A DNA stretch of 64,000 nucleotides, taken from contig NZ_JADBEF010000001.1 of NCBI RefSeq assembly GCF_014873535.1, positions 8,184,001-8,248,000 on the forward strand. The letters are read 5' to 3'. Shown here in pieces: positions 24,121 through 32,696 of this stretch (position 1 is the first letter of the stretch; the number at the start of each line of letters is the position of its first letter). The notes below the pieces were generated by a model. The model was not told where the DNA came from and made no database searches. It saw only the letters and a program-made list of their open reading frames with translations. The stretch is from Nonomuraea africana. Lineage in GTDB: Bacteria > Actinomycetota > Actinomycetes > Streptosporangiales > Streptosporangiaceae. The position numbers were made by a program, and so were the translations under genes.

Positions 24121-24738
24121 GTGCGCCTGCGTCTCACGCCTCGTGAGGACAGCTACTACGACCTGTTCGCCGACTCGGCGAACAACCTGGTCACGGCATC
24201 ACGGTTGCTGGTGGAGATCATCAGCGACGGCTCGGACAGGGAAGCCCTGGCCGAGAAGATGCGCGCCTGCGAGCACGCCGGTGACGAACGCACTCATGCG
24301 ATCATGAACCGGCTCAACGAGAGCTTCATCACGCCCTTCGACCGTGAGGACATCTATCGCCTCGCCTCGAACCTCGACGATGTGATGGACGCCATGGAAG
24401 AGGCGTCCGACCTCATCGTCCTGTATCAGATCGACCATCTGCCGAAGGACGTCGTCCGTCAGGTGGAGGTGCTGGAGCGGGCGGCCGAGCTGACCGCCGA
24501 AGCCATGCCGCGACTGCGGTCGATGAAGAACCTCAACGAGTACTGGATCGAGGTCAACCGCCTGGAGAACCAGGGCGACCAGGTCTACCGGAAGCTCCTC
24601 GCCAAGCTCTTCAGCGGTGAGTACGACGCGCTCACCGTCATGAAGATGAAGGAGGTCATCGACCGCCTGGAGGAAGCCGCCGACGCCTTCGAGCACGTGG
24701 CGAACACGGTCGAGTCGATCGCGGTCAAGGAAAGCTAA
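24121..24738 (+). CDS. DUF47-family (PhoU-like) phosphate transport accessory protein
   Basis: 205 residues from a GTG after CTGGAGAACGAC. All-helical PhoU-like architecture with the family features LTPREDSYYDLFADSANNLV, EHAGDERTHAIMNRLNESFI, TPFDREDIYRLASNLDDVMD, VNRLENQGDQVYRKLLAKLF and VIDRLEEAADAFEHVANTVE. Members associate with the cytoplasmic face of Pit-type transporters and tune phosphate uptake; the E/D-rich helices can bind metal. It is immediately followed (no gap) by the Pit transporter, so the two are one operon. I see no clear Pho box upstream. Confidence 0.92.
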   Translation: MRLRLTPREDSYYDLFADSANNLVTASRLLVEIISDGSDREALAEKMRACEHAGDERTHAIMNRLNESFITPFDREDIYRLASNLDDVMDAMEEASDLIVLYQIDHLPKDVVRQVEVLERAAELTAEAMPRLRSMKNLNEYWIEVNRLENQGDQVYRKLLAKLFSGEYDALTVMKMKEVIDRLEEAADAFEHVANTVESIAVKES

Positions 24739-25743
24739 GTGGACCTCACGCTCGCCCTCGTCATCGGCGTGGTGGTCGTGTCACTGGTCTTCGACTACAC
24801 CAACGGCTTCCACGACGCGGCGAACGCCATCGCGACCTCGGTCTCGACCCGCGCGCTGACCCCGCGCGCGGCGCTCTTCCTGGCCGCCGGGATGAACTTC
24901 ATCGGCGCCCACCTGGGCACCCAGGTCGCCCAGACGGTCGGCAAAGGGATCATCGACGCGCCACAGGGCACCCACGGCCTGGTCGTGGTGGCGGCCGCGC
25001 TGATCGGCGCGATCACCTGGAACCTCGTCACCTGGTACTTCGGACTGCCTTCCTCCTCCAGTCACGCGCTCATCGGCGGCCTGGTGGGCGCGGCGCTGGC
25101 CTCGGCCAGCCTGGTGCACTGGGACGGCGTGCTGGAGAAGGTCGTCATCCCGATGATCCTGTCCCCGATGGTCGGGTTCTCGCTCGCCGCCGCGATCATG
25201 ATCGCAATCTATTGGATCTTCCGCAACGCGCAACCAGGAAAGGCCAACAGGGGCTTCCGCTACTCGCAGACCGTCTCGGCCGCCGCGATGGCGCTCGGTC
25301 ACGGCCTGCAGGACGCGCAGAAGACCATGGGCGTCATCTTCCTGGCGCTGGTCGTCGGCGGCTATGCCGCCCCGGCGGACCCGATTCCGCAGTGGGTGAT
25401 CCTGGCCGCGGCCGGCGCCATCTCGCTGGGAACGTACGCCGGTGGCTGGCGCATCATGCGCACGCTGGGGCGGCGGATCATCGCCCTCGACCCGCCGCAG
25501 GGCTTCGCCGCCGAGTCCGCCGCCTCGACCGTGCTGTACGTCGCGGCGATCGGCTTCGGCGCTCCCATCTCCACCACCCACACCATCACCAGCGCGATCA
25601 TGGGCGTCGGCGCCACCAAGCGGCTCTCGGCCGTCCGGTGGGGCGTGGCGGGCAACATCGTGACCGCGTGGATCCTCACGATTCCCGCGGCGGCGCTGGT
25701 GGCCGCTCTGTCGTACTACACCCTTCACTGGCTGATCGAGTAG
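24739..25743 (+). CDS. pit: Low-affinity inorganic phosphate transporter, PiT family
   Basis: 334 residues from a GTG. Duplicated PiT signatures: FDYTNGFHDAANAIATSVST near the N-terminus and AMALGHGLQDAQKTMGVIFL in the second half. Further family blocks are WYFGLPSSSSHALIGGLVGA and FGAPISTTHTITSAIMGVGA, within about ten TM helices. It imports neutral metal-phosphate by proton symport. Coupled to the DUF47 gene upstream. Its 3' end overlaps the convergent mshD reading frame by 68 bp. Confidence 0.94.
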   Translation: MDLTLALVIGVVVVSLVFDYTNGFHDAANAIATSVSTRALTPRAALFLAAGMNFIGAHLGTQVAQTVGKGIIDAPQGTHGLVVVAAALIGAITWNLVTWYFGLPSSSSHALIGGLVGAALASASLVHWDGVLEKVVIPMILSPMVGFSLAAAIMIAIYWIFRNAQPGKANRGFRYSQTVSAAAMALGHGLQDAQKTMGVIFLALVVGGYAAPADPIPQWVILAAAGAISLGTYAGGWRIMRTLGRRIIALDPPQGFAAESAASTVLYVAAIGFGAPISTTHTITSAIMGVGATKRLSAVRWGVAGNIVTAWILTIPAAALVAALSYYTLHWLIE

Positions 25744-26647
25744 CGGCGTACATCACGTCGACGTCCCACCGGTTGAAGCCGAGGGACTCGTACAGCCTGA
25801 TCGCCGCCGTGTTGGCCTCGTCCACGTAGAGCATCGCCTGGGCGAGGCCACGCGAGCGCAGGTGGCGCAGGCCCGCCAGGGTCAGCGCCTTACCCAGGCC
25901 GGTGCCCTGCTGCGAGGGGTCGATCCCCACGACGTAGACCTCGCCGAGCGGTTCGTGACCGTGGTCCTGCGAGGAGGATCCGTGGATCTTCGTCCAGTGG
26001 AAGCCCACGAGCCGCCCGTCGCGGTAGGCCAGGAAGAACCCGGCCGGGTCGAACCAGGGCTCGCTCTCGCGCCGCCGCACGTCGTCGAGCGTCCATCCGC
26101 CCTGCTCGGGGTGGTGGGCGAAGGCGGCGGCGTTCACCTTGAGCCACGCCTCCTCGTCCTGGCCCGGCACGAACGTGCGCAGCCGTACCCCCTCGGGCAG
26201 GGAGAAGGGCGCGAGGGGCGCGAACAGGGAGCGGCGCATCTGCCAGAGCGACCGCATCCGCGCGAAGCCCGCCGACGCCGCCAGCGCCGCCGCCCCCGAG
26301 TGGTCGCCGTGCGCCCACAGCCGCAGCCACCCTCCTGACACCTCCAGTACGGCACGCAGCAGCGCCTTGCCATGCCCCTGGCGGCGGAACGCCGGGTGGA
26401 TGACCAGTTCGCCGCTCGGGCCCTCGACCTCGTCCGTGGGGTCGACGTGCGCGTAGCCGGCGAGCGCGGCGCCGGAGTAGAGCAGCAGCGAGCGGGCCCG
26501 CTCGTCGCCGCCGTAGCGCAGGTGCAGCATCACGTGCTCGTTGAGCGGACGGACCCCGTCGGCGTCGGTGGCCGCCTCGACCACCTCGAGCACCTCGGCT
26601 ATTTCCTGGTCATCGAGCCGTCCACGCTCCACCACACGCACAGTCAT
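25676..26647 (-). CDS. mshD: Mycothiol synthase
   Basis: 323 residues from the ATG at 26647. Two tandem GNAT domains: an N-terminal degenerate one (GELVIHPAFRRQGHGKALLR) and an active C-terminal one (PLGEVYVVGIDPSQQGTGLG, AMLYVDEANTAAIRLYESLG). MshD acetylates Cys-GlcN-Ins with acetyl-CoA, the last step of mycothiol synthesis, so the organism uses mycothiol as its main thiol. The normal family end is FNRWDVDVMYAA. Here about 20 extra residues follow, read antisense to pit, because no stop occurs until 25676. The start is divergent from the nucleotidase gene. Confidence 0.93.
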   Translation of the reverse strand: MTVRVVERGRLDDQEIAEVLEVVEAATDADGVRPLNEHVMLHLRYGGDERARSLLLYSGAALAGYAHVDPTDEVEGPSGELVIHPAFRRQGHGKALLRAVLEVSGGWLRLWAHGDHSGAAALAASAGFARMRSLWQMRRSLFAPLAPFSLPEGVRLRTFVPGQDEEAWLKVNAAAFAHHPEQGGWTLDDVRRRESEPWFDPAGFFLAYRDGRLVGFHWTKIHGSSSQDHGHEPLGEVYVVGIDPSQQGTGLGKALTLAGLRHLRSRGLAQAMLYVDEANTAAIRLYESLGFNRWDVDVMYAATRSASEGCSTTERPPAPPRES

Positions 26648-26755
26648 AGATCGAACTCTAGGCTGCCGACTGGCAAATAACGCCATGGGGTCGGCCGACG
26701 AATCGTTACCTTTCGGACGTCTGCTGCATAGTTTCCTTCCGTAACGTCTGCAGGC

Positions 26756-28513
26756 ATGACCTCTCGCTCCTTACTCCCGCTTGCTCTCGCGGGGGCCATC
26801 GCCATGGGCGGAATCACGCTCGTGGCGGGACCTGCCGATGCGGCCAGGCCCGAGCGGACGGTGCCCGTCCGCCTGTTGACGATCAACGACCTCCACGGCA
26901 ACCTGGAGCCCCCGACAGGATCCAGCAGCCGCATCCTCGACCCCAACGGTCCGCTGGTCGACGCCGACGGCAGGCTGACCGGCATCGTCGGCGGCAAGTA
27001 CTCGATCGCGGGCGGCGCCGCCTACCTGGCCACGCACCTCAAGCAGCGCACCGACGCCAACACCATGCTGGTGGCCGCCGGTGACCTCATCGGCGCCTCT
27101 CCGCTGATCTCGGCCGCCTACCACGACGAGCCGACGCTCCAGGTGCTCGGCCAGATGGGGCTGAAGGCCTCGGCCGTGGGCAACCACGAGTTCGACGAGG
27201 GCTACGACGAGCTCCAGCGCCTTATGGACGGCGGCTGCCACCCCGTCGACGGCTGCTCCAAGGACGGCGAGTGGCAGGGCACCGACTTCGACTTCCTCGG
27301 CGCCAACGTGCTGAAGGAGAAGAACGACAAGTACGCGCTCCCGCCGTACTTCATCAAGAAGATCAACGGCGTCAAGGTCGGCTTCATCGGGCTGGTGACC
27401 GCCACCACCCCGACCATCGTCACCTCCCAGGGCATCCAGGGCCTGAAGTTCACCGAGGAGGTCGCCGCGGCCAACAAGGTGTCGAAGATGCTGGCGCGGC
27501 GCGGCGTCAAGGCCCAGGTCGTGCTGGTCCACGAGGGTGACCAGGTCACCCCGAGCCAGGACCCGAGCGCCTGCTCGGTCACCCCGGGCAACGGCTCGAG
27601 GATCGCCGGCGGTCTCGACCCGCAGGTCGACCTGGTCATCAGCGGTCACTCGCACCAGGCCTACATCTGCAAGACCAACGACCCCGCGGGCCAGCCGCGC
27701 TACTACACGCAGGGCTCCTCCTTCGGCAGGGTGGTCACGCAGATCGACTTCCAGGTCGACCGGCGGACCAAGGACGTGGTGCGGTCCTCGGTCGTGGCGG
27801 GCAACCACGTCGTCACCCGTGACGTCCCCGAGGACGTGCCGGTCCGCGACCTGGTGGACAAGTGGCGGCGCTACAGCGCCGACATCGCGAACAAGCAGGT
27901 CGGCAAGATCACCGAAGAGATCGGCACCCGCGCCGCCGCCTCGGGGGAGATGCCGCTCGGCAACCTGATCGCCGACAGCCAGCTCGAGGCGACCAGGACC
28001 GGTGGCAACGCGCAGATCGCGTTCATGAACCCGGGCGGCGTGCGCGCGCCCCTCACCTACGCGGGCTCGTCCGCCGGCGAGGGCGACGGCGTCGTGACGT
28101 ACGGCGAGGCGTTCACCGTCCAGCCGTTCAACAACCTCACCCAGGTGATCACGCTGACCGGCGCGCAGCTCAAGACCGTTCTCGAGCAGCAGTTCGTCGG
28201 TGGCCCCAACAACCAGGCGTTCACCAAGATCCTGCAGCCGTCGTCGAACTTCACCTACACCTACAGCAGGAGCGCTCCCTGGGGCTCCAAGGTGTCGGGC
28301 ATGAAGATCGACGGGGTCGCGGTCACCGACACCCAGTCGATCCGCGTGGCGGTGAACAACTTCCTCGTCGGCGGCGGTGACGCCTTCGCCGAGCTGAAGA
28401 ACGGCACCGACCTGTGGAGCGGCCCGCTGGACATCGACGCGTTCGTCGACTACCTGGGCAAGCACAGCCCCGTCGCGCCGCCCGCGACCAACCGCATCAC
28501 CGTCGTCGACTGA
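26756..28513 (+). CDS. Secreted bifunctional metallophosphatase/5'-nucleotidase
   Basis: 585 residues. Signal peptide 1-30 (LLPLALAGAIAMGGITLVAG, then PADAA). The calcineurin-like metallophosphatase domain has LLTINDLHGN (41-49), AAGDLIGAS, SAVGNHEFDEG (about 141) and DLVISGHSHQAY (about 293). The C-terminal 5'-nucleotidase domain has MPLGNLIADSQLEATR, QIAFMNPGGVRAPLTY, FTVQPFNNLTQVITLTGAQL and RVAVNNFLVGGGDAF. It releases phosphate from extracellular nucleotides, which suits its position near the Pit operon. A strong terminator follows at 28526-28554. Confidence 0.94.
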   Translation: MTSRSLLPLALAGAIAMGGITLVAGPADAARPERTVPVRLLTINDLHGNLEPPTGSSSRILDPNGPLVDADGRLTGIVGGKYSIAGGAAYLATHLKQRTDANTMLVAAGDLIGASPLISAAYHDEPTLQVLGQMGLKASAVGNHEFDEGYDELQRLMDGGCHPVDGCSKDGEWQGTDFDFLGANVLKEKNDKYALPPYFIKKINGVKVGFIGLVTATTPTIVTSQGIQGLKFTEEVAAANKVSKMLARRGVKAQVVLVHEGDQVTPSQDPSACSVTPGNGSRIAGGLDPQVDLVISGHSHQAYICKTNDPAGQPRYYTQGSSFGRVVTQIDFQVDRRTKDVVRSSVVAGNHVVTRDVPEDVPVRDLVDKWRRYSADIANKQVGKITEEIGTRAAASGEMPLGNLIADSQLEATRTGGNAQIAFMNPGGVRAPLTYAGSSAGEGDGVVTYGEAFTVQPFNNLTQVITLTGAQLKTVLEQQFVGGPNNQAFTKILQPSSNFTYTYSRSAPWGSKVSGMKIDGVAVTDTQSIRVAVNNFLVGGGDAFAELKNGTDLWSGPLDIDAFVDYLGKHSPVAPPATNRITVVD

Positions 28514-28525
28514 CCTGGACGGCAG

Positions 28526-28554
28526 AGGCCCGCGATCAATGCGGTTGCGGGCCT
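28526..28554 (+). terminator. Terminator of the 5'-nucleotidase gene
   Basis: AGGCCCGC and GCGGGCCT form a perfect 8-bp stem around a 13-base loop, 13 bp after the TGA at 28513. An ATG inside the loop (28539) should not be taken as a gene start. Confidence 0.75.
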
Positions 28555-28559
28555 TCACC

Positions 28560-28775
28560 AGGCACTGGTCCACTTTCGACATGCTTACCGGAACGCGCGT
28601 CCGACTGCACCGCATCACGCTCTGGGTGGCCGACGCGAACACCGGCGCCCGGCGGGTCTATGAGAAGGTCGGCTTCGTCGAGGAGGGGCGGGCGCGCGAG
28701 TCCTTCCGCCGTGACGGCAAGTGGCACGACATGATCCTCACGGGCCTTTTGGAGGGCGAACTACAGGAGCCATAA
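28560..28775 (+). pseudogene. GNAT acetyltransferase, C-terminal fragment
   Basis: About 50 codons encode only the acetyl-CoA-binding end of a RimJ/RimL-type GNAT protein: HRITLWVADANTGARRVYEK, VGFVEEGRARESFRRDGKWH, DMILTGLL. The N-terminal two thirds are missing and the only upstream ATG lies inside the preceding terminator loop, so it is probably not expressed. It is a relic of a larger gene deleted upstream. Confidence 0.65.
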
Positions 28776-28783
28776 TCCGCCAA

Positions 28784-29434
28784 ATGTCGCGATTTATGGA
28801 TTTCTGCGCTGCCGGCCGGGCGGCGTTGCTCGAGGGACGGGCCACCTTCGACCGTCCTCCCGTCGAGGGGGCCACGCGCTGGGGCGCGGCGGCCGTGCTG
28901 CGGCCCGAGGGCGAGGTGCTCGACCGGCTGGCTGAGCTGGCCGCCGAGGCGGGGCCGGTGGTGGGCGCGGGGCACTGGGTGCACGACAGGGCGGCGCTGC
29001 ACCTGACGCTGCGCTCGCTGGAGCCGTACCGGCAGGTGGTTCGGGAGCGGGGCGACTACGGGGCGGCGCTGGCGGCGGCGGCCGAGGGGCTGCCGCCGGT
29101 GAGGGTCGAGCTGCGCGGGGTGGCAGCGCACCGGGGCGGGATGCTGGTGTGGGGAGCCCCCGCCGACGTCACGCTGGTGACCCTGCAGAAGCGCTTCGCC
29201 CACGAGCTGGGGGCGGCGAGCGCGTTCGAGAGCTGGGAGCGCGACATCTGGTACGTCAGCGTGGTCCACTTCGCGGCCCCCGTGGCGGCGCCCGAGGAGA
29301 TCGTCGCCTGGTGCGGCGAGCGGGTGGGCCTGCGGGTCGGGCTCGCGGAGCTCACGCGCGCCGAGATCGTCCAGTTCGCCCACACCGGCGCGGGCATGCG
29401 GCTGGTGCCGCTGGAAGGCGTCACCCTGGGATAG
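28784..29434 (+). CDS. 2H-phosphoesterase-like (2'-5' RNA ligase-like) protein
   Basis: 216 residues. The ATG at 28784 is used, with AGGAG 14 bases upstream; the next ATG at 28796 is possible. The N-terminal half carries a His-motif HLTL (RAALHLTLRSLEPYRQVV). The C-terminal half has a second, degenerate one (WYVSVVHFAAP, H-x-A instead of H-x-T/S). LAELTRAEIVQFAHTGAGM closes the domain. The arrangement fits the LigT/2H superfamily, which act on cyclic or 2'-5' phosphodiesters. Loss of the second Thr/Ser makes catalysis doubtful. It is convergent with glnR (10-bp gap). Confidence 0.62.
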   Translation: MSRFMDFCAAGRAALLEGRATFDRPPVEGATRWGAAAVLRPEGEVLDRLAELAAEAGPVVGAGHWVHDRAALHLTLRSLEPYRQVVRERGDYGAALAAAAEGLPPVRVELRGVAAHRGGMLVWGAPADVTLVTLQKRFAHELGAASAFESWERDIWYVSVVHFAAPVAAPEEIVAWCGERVGLRVGLAELTRAEIVQFAHTGAGMRLVPLEGVTLG

Positions 29435-29443
29435 AACGGACCG

Positions 29444-30151
29444 TCAGACGTGCACGTGGTTCTCGGCCTCGGCGCTGCCGCGGTCGGGCACGAAGCGGTA
29501 GCCGACGTTGCGGACGGTCCCGATCAGCGACTCGTACTCGGGGCCGAGCTTGGCGCGCAGCCGCCGCACGTGCACGTCGACGGTGCGGGTGCCGCCGAAG
29601 TAGTCGTAGCCCCAGACCTCCTGCAGCAGCTGGGCGCGGGTGAAGACCCTGCCCGGGTGCTGGGCGAGGTACTTCAGCAGCTCGAACTCCTTGAACGTCA
29701 GGTCGAGGGCGCGACCGCGCAGCCTGGCGGTGTAGGTGGCCTCGTCGATGGCCAGGTCGCCGCTGCGGATCTCGTCGGGGACCTCGTCGGCGGACGCCAG
29801 GGACAGCCGGCCGGTGGCCATGCGCAGGCGGGCCTCCACCTCGGCGGGGCCCGCGCTGTCGAGCAGGACGTCGTCGACGCCCCACTCGGCGGTCATGCCC
29901 GCGAGACCGCCCTCGGTGACGATCACCAGCAGCGGGCAGTCGATGCCAGTGGTCCTGATCAGCCTGCACAGGCTCTTGGCCTGGACCAGCTCGCGGCGGG
30001 CGTCGACCAGCACGGCGTCGGCGGGTGGCGCGTCGATCAGGGCCGAGGCCTCGGCGGGCGCGACGCGGACGGAGTGCAGCAGCAGCCCCAGCGCAGGCAG
30101 CACCTCGGCGGACGGCTCGAGGGCGTTGGTCAGCAGGAGCAGGTTGCTCAT
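29444..30151 (-). CDS. glnR: Orphan OmpR-type nitrogen regulator GlnR
   Basis: 235 residues from an ATG with GAGGAG. The atypical receiver starts MSNLLLLTNALEPSAEVLPA then LGLLLHSVRV, and includes GCP/DCPLLVIVTEGGLAGMTA and EWGVDDVLLDSAGPAEVEAR. This is almost letter-for-letter the GlnR pattern of Streptomyces. The winged-helix DNA-binding domain is DLTFKEFELLKYLAQHPGRV, FTRAQLLQEVWGYDYFGGTR, TVDVHVRRLRAKLGPEYESL. GlnR acts without a dedicated kinase and controls glnA, amtB, nir and nas genes. Its place near mshD, lmeA and the sulfur genes matches the mycobacterial neighbourhood. The gene is divergent from the MoaD-like gene. Confidence 0.95.
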   Translation of the reverse strand: MSNLLLLTNALEPSAEVLPALGLLLHSVRVAPAEASALIDAPPADAVLVDARRELVQAKSLCRLIRTTGIDCPLLVIVTEGGLAGMTAEWGVDDVLLDSAGPAEVEARLRMATGRLSLASADEVPDEIRSGDLAIDEATYTARLRGRALDLTFKEFELLKYLAQHPGRVFTRAQLLQEVWGYDYFGGTRTVDVHVRRLRAKLGPEYESLIGTVRNVGYRFVPDRGSAEAENHVHV

Positions 30152-30370
30152 TTCGACTCCTCTGTTCGGGGCGTCCGCGTTTGCCGTACGTGGTGTGCCG
30201 TACAAACACGTGTGGGACCCGGGGGCTACGTCGCCCGGATCCCGCTGTAGGTGAGGATAACCCACGTGAATGAAGCGCCCAGGTCGCGTCCACCTGGTGA
30301 ACAGGCGTTCACACGAAACATTTTCGTTAACGAACCCGCACAATGGAACGGGATCGATTGTGAGGTGGCT

Positions 30371-30622
30371 ATGTCTACTGGAAAAGTTCGCTATTGGGCC
30401 GCGGCCAAGGAGGCGGCCGGTGTGGCGGAGGAGATCTTCGAGGCCGACACGCTGGGCGATCTCATGACCAAAATCACAGCTGATCGTGACGAGCTCGCGC
30501 GGGTGGTGCGCCGGTCGTCTTTCCTCGTGAACGGAGATCCGGTCGGCAAGCGGGAGCATTCGGCGGTGAGCCTGCCGGAAGGGGCGGTCGTGGAGATCCT
30601 TCCGCCCTTTGCCGGAGGATAA
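30371..30622 (+). CDS. MoaD/ThiS-family sulfur-carrier protein
   Basis: 83 residues (MSTGKVRYWAAAKEAAGVAE), with the beta-grasp pattern VRYWAAAKEAAGVAEEIFEA, FLVNGDPVGKREHSAVSLPE and the essential C-terminal tail VVEILPPFAGG. The terminal di-glycine is adenylated and thiocarboxylated in the family. It is the small subunit of molybdopterin synthase or a related sulfur carrier; no moaE, moeB or thi gene is nearby. GAGGTGG provides the ribosome site. It is separated from glnR by 219 bp of divergent promoter DNA. Confidence 0.88.
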   Translation: MSTGKVRYWAAAKEAAGVAEEIFEADTLGDLMTKITADRDELARVVRRSSFLVNGDPVGKREHSAVSLPEGAVVEILPPFAGG

Positions 30623-30655
30623 GGTAGCGCCAGGCATTCCCCCTGAAGGAGCCCG

Positions 30656-31321
30656 ATGCGCAAGCTGATCATTTTCCTGATCGTGCTGATCGTCCTTCTC
30701 GTAGCCGTGGACCGGGTGGCCGTCGCAGGGGTCCAGCGCGACATCGCCACCAGGATCGCCGCCGCCTCCGACCTCTCGGGCACTCCCACCGTCACCATCG
30801 AGGGCATCCCCTTCCTCACCCAGGCCATCGCGGGCCGCTACCCGGAGGTCCGCTTCGACCTCGGCACCCTGACCTACAACACCGTCAAGGTGGAGAACCT
30901 GCGCGGCGCCGCCTACGACGTGACCGCCCCGCTGGCCGACGTCATCCAGAACCGCGCCCAGATCACCGCGGGGAAGGTGACCGTCCAGGGGACGGTCTCC
31001 AGGTCGACCGTGGACAAGTTCGCGCCGCGCGGAGTGAAGATCGGCGGCACCGGCGGCCGGCTCACCGCCTCCGGCGACGTCAACCTGGGCGTGACGAAGG
31101 TGAAGTTCACCGCCGAGATGCGGGTCGAGGTGGTCGACGGCGGCATCAAGCTGACCGCCGACAAGGTCAACGGGATCCCCTCCACCTCCGCGGGCTTCCT
31201 GACCTACACGATCCCGTTCAAGGGCAAGCTCCCGTTCGACGTCAAGGTGACGGGCGTGAAGACCGTCCCGGCCGGGCTGGAGATCACCGCCGAGGCAAGT
31301 GACGTACCTCTCCGTGGCTGA
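30656..31321 (+). CDS. lmeA: DUF2993 (LmeA-like) phospholipid-binding envelope protein
   Basis: 221 residues. N-terminal signal/anchor (LIIFLIVLIVLLVAVDRVAV), then a TULIP-like DUF2993 domain (VTIEGIPFLTQAIAGRYPEV, VKVENLRGAAYDVTAPLADV, GVTKVKFTAEMRVEVVDGGI, DVKVTGVKTVPAGLEITAEA). In mycobacteria LmeA binds phospholipid and supports MptA-dependent lipomannan elongation. The synteny with glnR, mshD, thioredoxin and CysA2/SseC supports orthology, though the role in this organism is inferred. Its 3' end overlaps the next sigma-factor gene by 23 bp. Confidence 0.82.
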   Translation: MRKLIIFLIVLIVLLVAVDRVAVAGVQRDIATRIAAASDLSGTPTVTIEGIPFLTQAIAGRYPEVRFDLGTLTYNTVKVENLRGAAYDVTAPLADVIQNRAQITAGKVTVQGTVSRSTVDKFAPRGVKIGGTGGRLTASGDVNLGVTKVKFTAEMRVEVVDGGIKLTADKVNGIPSTSAGFLTYTIPFKGKLPFDVKVTGVKTVPAGLEITAEASDVPLRG

Positions 31322-31871
31322 CTTCGAACCGAACAGGCCCGCCGTACGTGATGAGGGGGTGAGCCCAGCGGACACCGCCGACGAGGAACTCGTCAGGACC
31401 CTCTTCGACGAGCACGCGGGGCCGCTCTACGGTTACGTACTGCGACTGACCGGGGACCCTGGCCGAGCGGAGGATGTCGTGCAGGAGACGCTGCTGCGGG
31501 CATGGCGCCATCCCGAGGCGATCTCCGGACGGCCGATCAGGGCGTGGCTGTTCACAGTGGCCCGCAACCTCGTCGTCGACCAGCACCGCGCGCGCAAGGC
31601 GAGGCCGCAGGAGGCGGGCGACGAGGCGCTGGCGGTCATTCCCGCCGACGACGAGCTGGAGAAGGCGGTGGAGTCGTGGGCGGTCGCGGAGGCGCTGGCC
31701 GCGCTGCGCCCCGAGCACCGCGAGGTGCTGCTGGAGGTCTACTACCGGGGGCAATCGGTGAAGGAGGCGTCGGCGACGCTCGGCATCCCTGCCGGCACCG
31801 TCAAGTCACGCACCTACTACGCGCTGCGGGCGCTGAAGCTCGCCCTGGAAGAGCGGGGGCTGGCGCCGTGA
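31299..31871 (+). CDS. ECF sigma factor paired with a zinc-binding anti-sigma factor
   Basis: 190 residues. Region 2 is LVRTLFDEHAGPLYGYVLRL and GRAEDVVQETLLRAWRHPEA, IRAWLFTVARNLVVDQHRAR. Region 4 is LRPEHREVLLEVYYRGQSVK and TLGIPAGTVKSRTYYALRAL. The GTG at 31299 has GAGG upstream and overlaps lmeA; GTG 31359 is an alternative start. The stop overlaps the anti-sigma start (GTGA). The pattern is that of the SigK/SigL (ECF19-like) group with RskA/RslA-type partners, which answer envelope or redox stress. Its sequence should recognise its own promoter, which I could not identify. Confidence 0.9.
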   Translation: MTYLSVADFEPNRPAVRDEGVSPADTADEELVRTLFDEHAGPLYGYVLRLTGDPGRAEDVVQETLLRAWRHPEAISGRPIRAWLFTVARNLVVDQHRARKARPQEAGDEALAVIPADDELEKAVESWAVAEALAALRPEHREVLLEVYYRGQSVKEASATLGIPAGTVKSRTYYALRALKLALEERGLAP

Positions 31872-32659
31872 ACTGCGAGGAGGTACGGCTGTCGCTGGGC
31901 GCCTACACGCTGGGCGCGCTCGACGCCGAGGAGGCGCAGGATGTCGAGGTCCACCTGGCCTCGTGCATGGAGTGCACCGACGAGCTGATGGAGCTCGAAG
32001 GGCTGCCCGTGTTCCTGTCGAAGGTGTCGGAGAAGGACGTGGAGCTGGTCGCGAGCCCTCCTCGTGAGGTGCTCGACCGGCTGCTGAACGACCGGGTCAA
32101 GCGGCATCGGCGCGGACGCCTGCTGCTGGTCGCGGCGGCCTCGGTCGCGGCGCTCGCGGTGGGCGGCACGGTGTGGACCACGCTCCTGGACCGCACGCAG
32201 CAGCCGACGGCGGCGACCGCGCAGAACGACCCTGCTCCGGCGGAGCGAGCCCCCGCGGAGCAACCGGCGCAGAAGCAGGACCGGAGCGACGCCGCGCAGC
32301 TGGACCAGCCCGACGCGACGAAGGCGTCTCCGTCGGCCTCGGCCGATCTCAGGAAGGCCGAGCCGGGGCGGGCCTTCACCGGGGAGGCGGACCCGGTCAA
32401 GGCCACCGTGACGGTGTCGCCGGGCATGCCGCTGCAGGTTCAGCTCGAAGGCGTGCCGCCGGGCACGAAGTGCAGGCTCGTCGTGGTGAGCAAGAACGGC
32501 GTCAAGGAGACGTCCGAGCCGTGGACCGTCCAGGCCGCGCACTACGAGGCGGGCGCGGAGGTCTTCTCCGTGGAGAGCCGCACGCCGCCGGAGTCCATCC
32601 GCTCCTTCGAGATCAGGGACGCCGAGGACAACGTCCTGGTCAGGGTCCGGGCGAAGTAG
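31868..32659 (+). CDS. Membrane-anchored anti-sigma factor with ZAS motif
   Basis: 263 residues from a GTG overlapping the sigma stop. The N-terminal cytoplasmic zinc anti-sigma motif is His29-x3-Cys33-x2-Cys36 (VEVHLASCMECTDELMELEG). A single TM follows at about 84-107 (LLLVAAASVAALAVGGTVWT). A Pro/Ala/Gln-rich extracytoplasmic linker leads to a C-terminal beta domain (VTVSPGMPLQVQLEGVPPGT, CRLVVVSKNGVKETSEPW). The cysteines could sense thiol oxidation and release the sigma factor. Regulated proteolysis in the TM region is also typical of RskA-like proteins. Confidence 0.88.
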   Translation: MNCEEVRLSLGAYTLGALDAEEAQDVEVHLASCMECTDELMELEGLPVFLSKVSEKDVELVASPPREVLDRLLNDRVKRHRRGRLLLVAAASVAALAVGGTVWTTLLDRTQQPTAATAQNDPAPAERAPAEQPAQKQDRSDAAQLDQPDATKASPSASADLRKAEPGRAFTGEADPVKATVTVSPGMPLQVQLEGVPPGTKCRLVVVSKNGVKETSEPWTVQAAHYEAGAEVFSVESRTPPESIRSFEIRDAEDNVLVRVRAK

Positions 32660-32696
32660 GGGAAGAATCCCGCCGCCCGCTCGGTTGCACCTGGCG

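Noticed and set aside
28539..28560. Start codon of the GNAT fragment at 28539
   Set aside because: The ATG lies inside the loop of the terminator for the preceding gene, so I treat only the homologous part as a pseudogene.
30280..30360. GlnR binding site upstream of the MoaD-like gene
   Set aside because: GTTCACACGAAACA and GTTAACGAAC have AC/GAAAC-like pieces, but the spacing does not fit the gTnAC-n6-GaAAc pattern convincingly.
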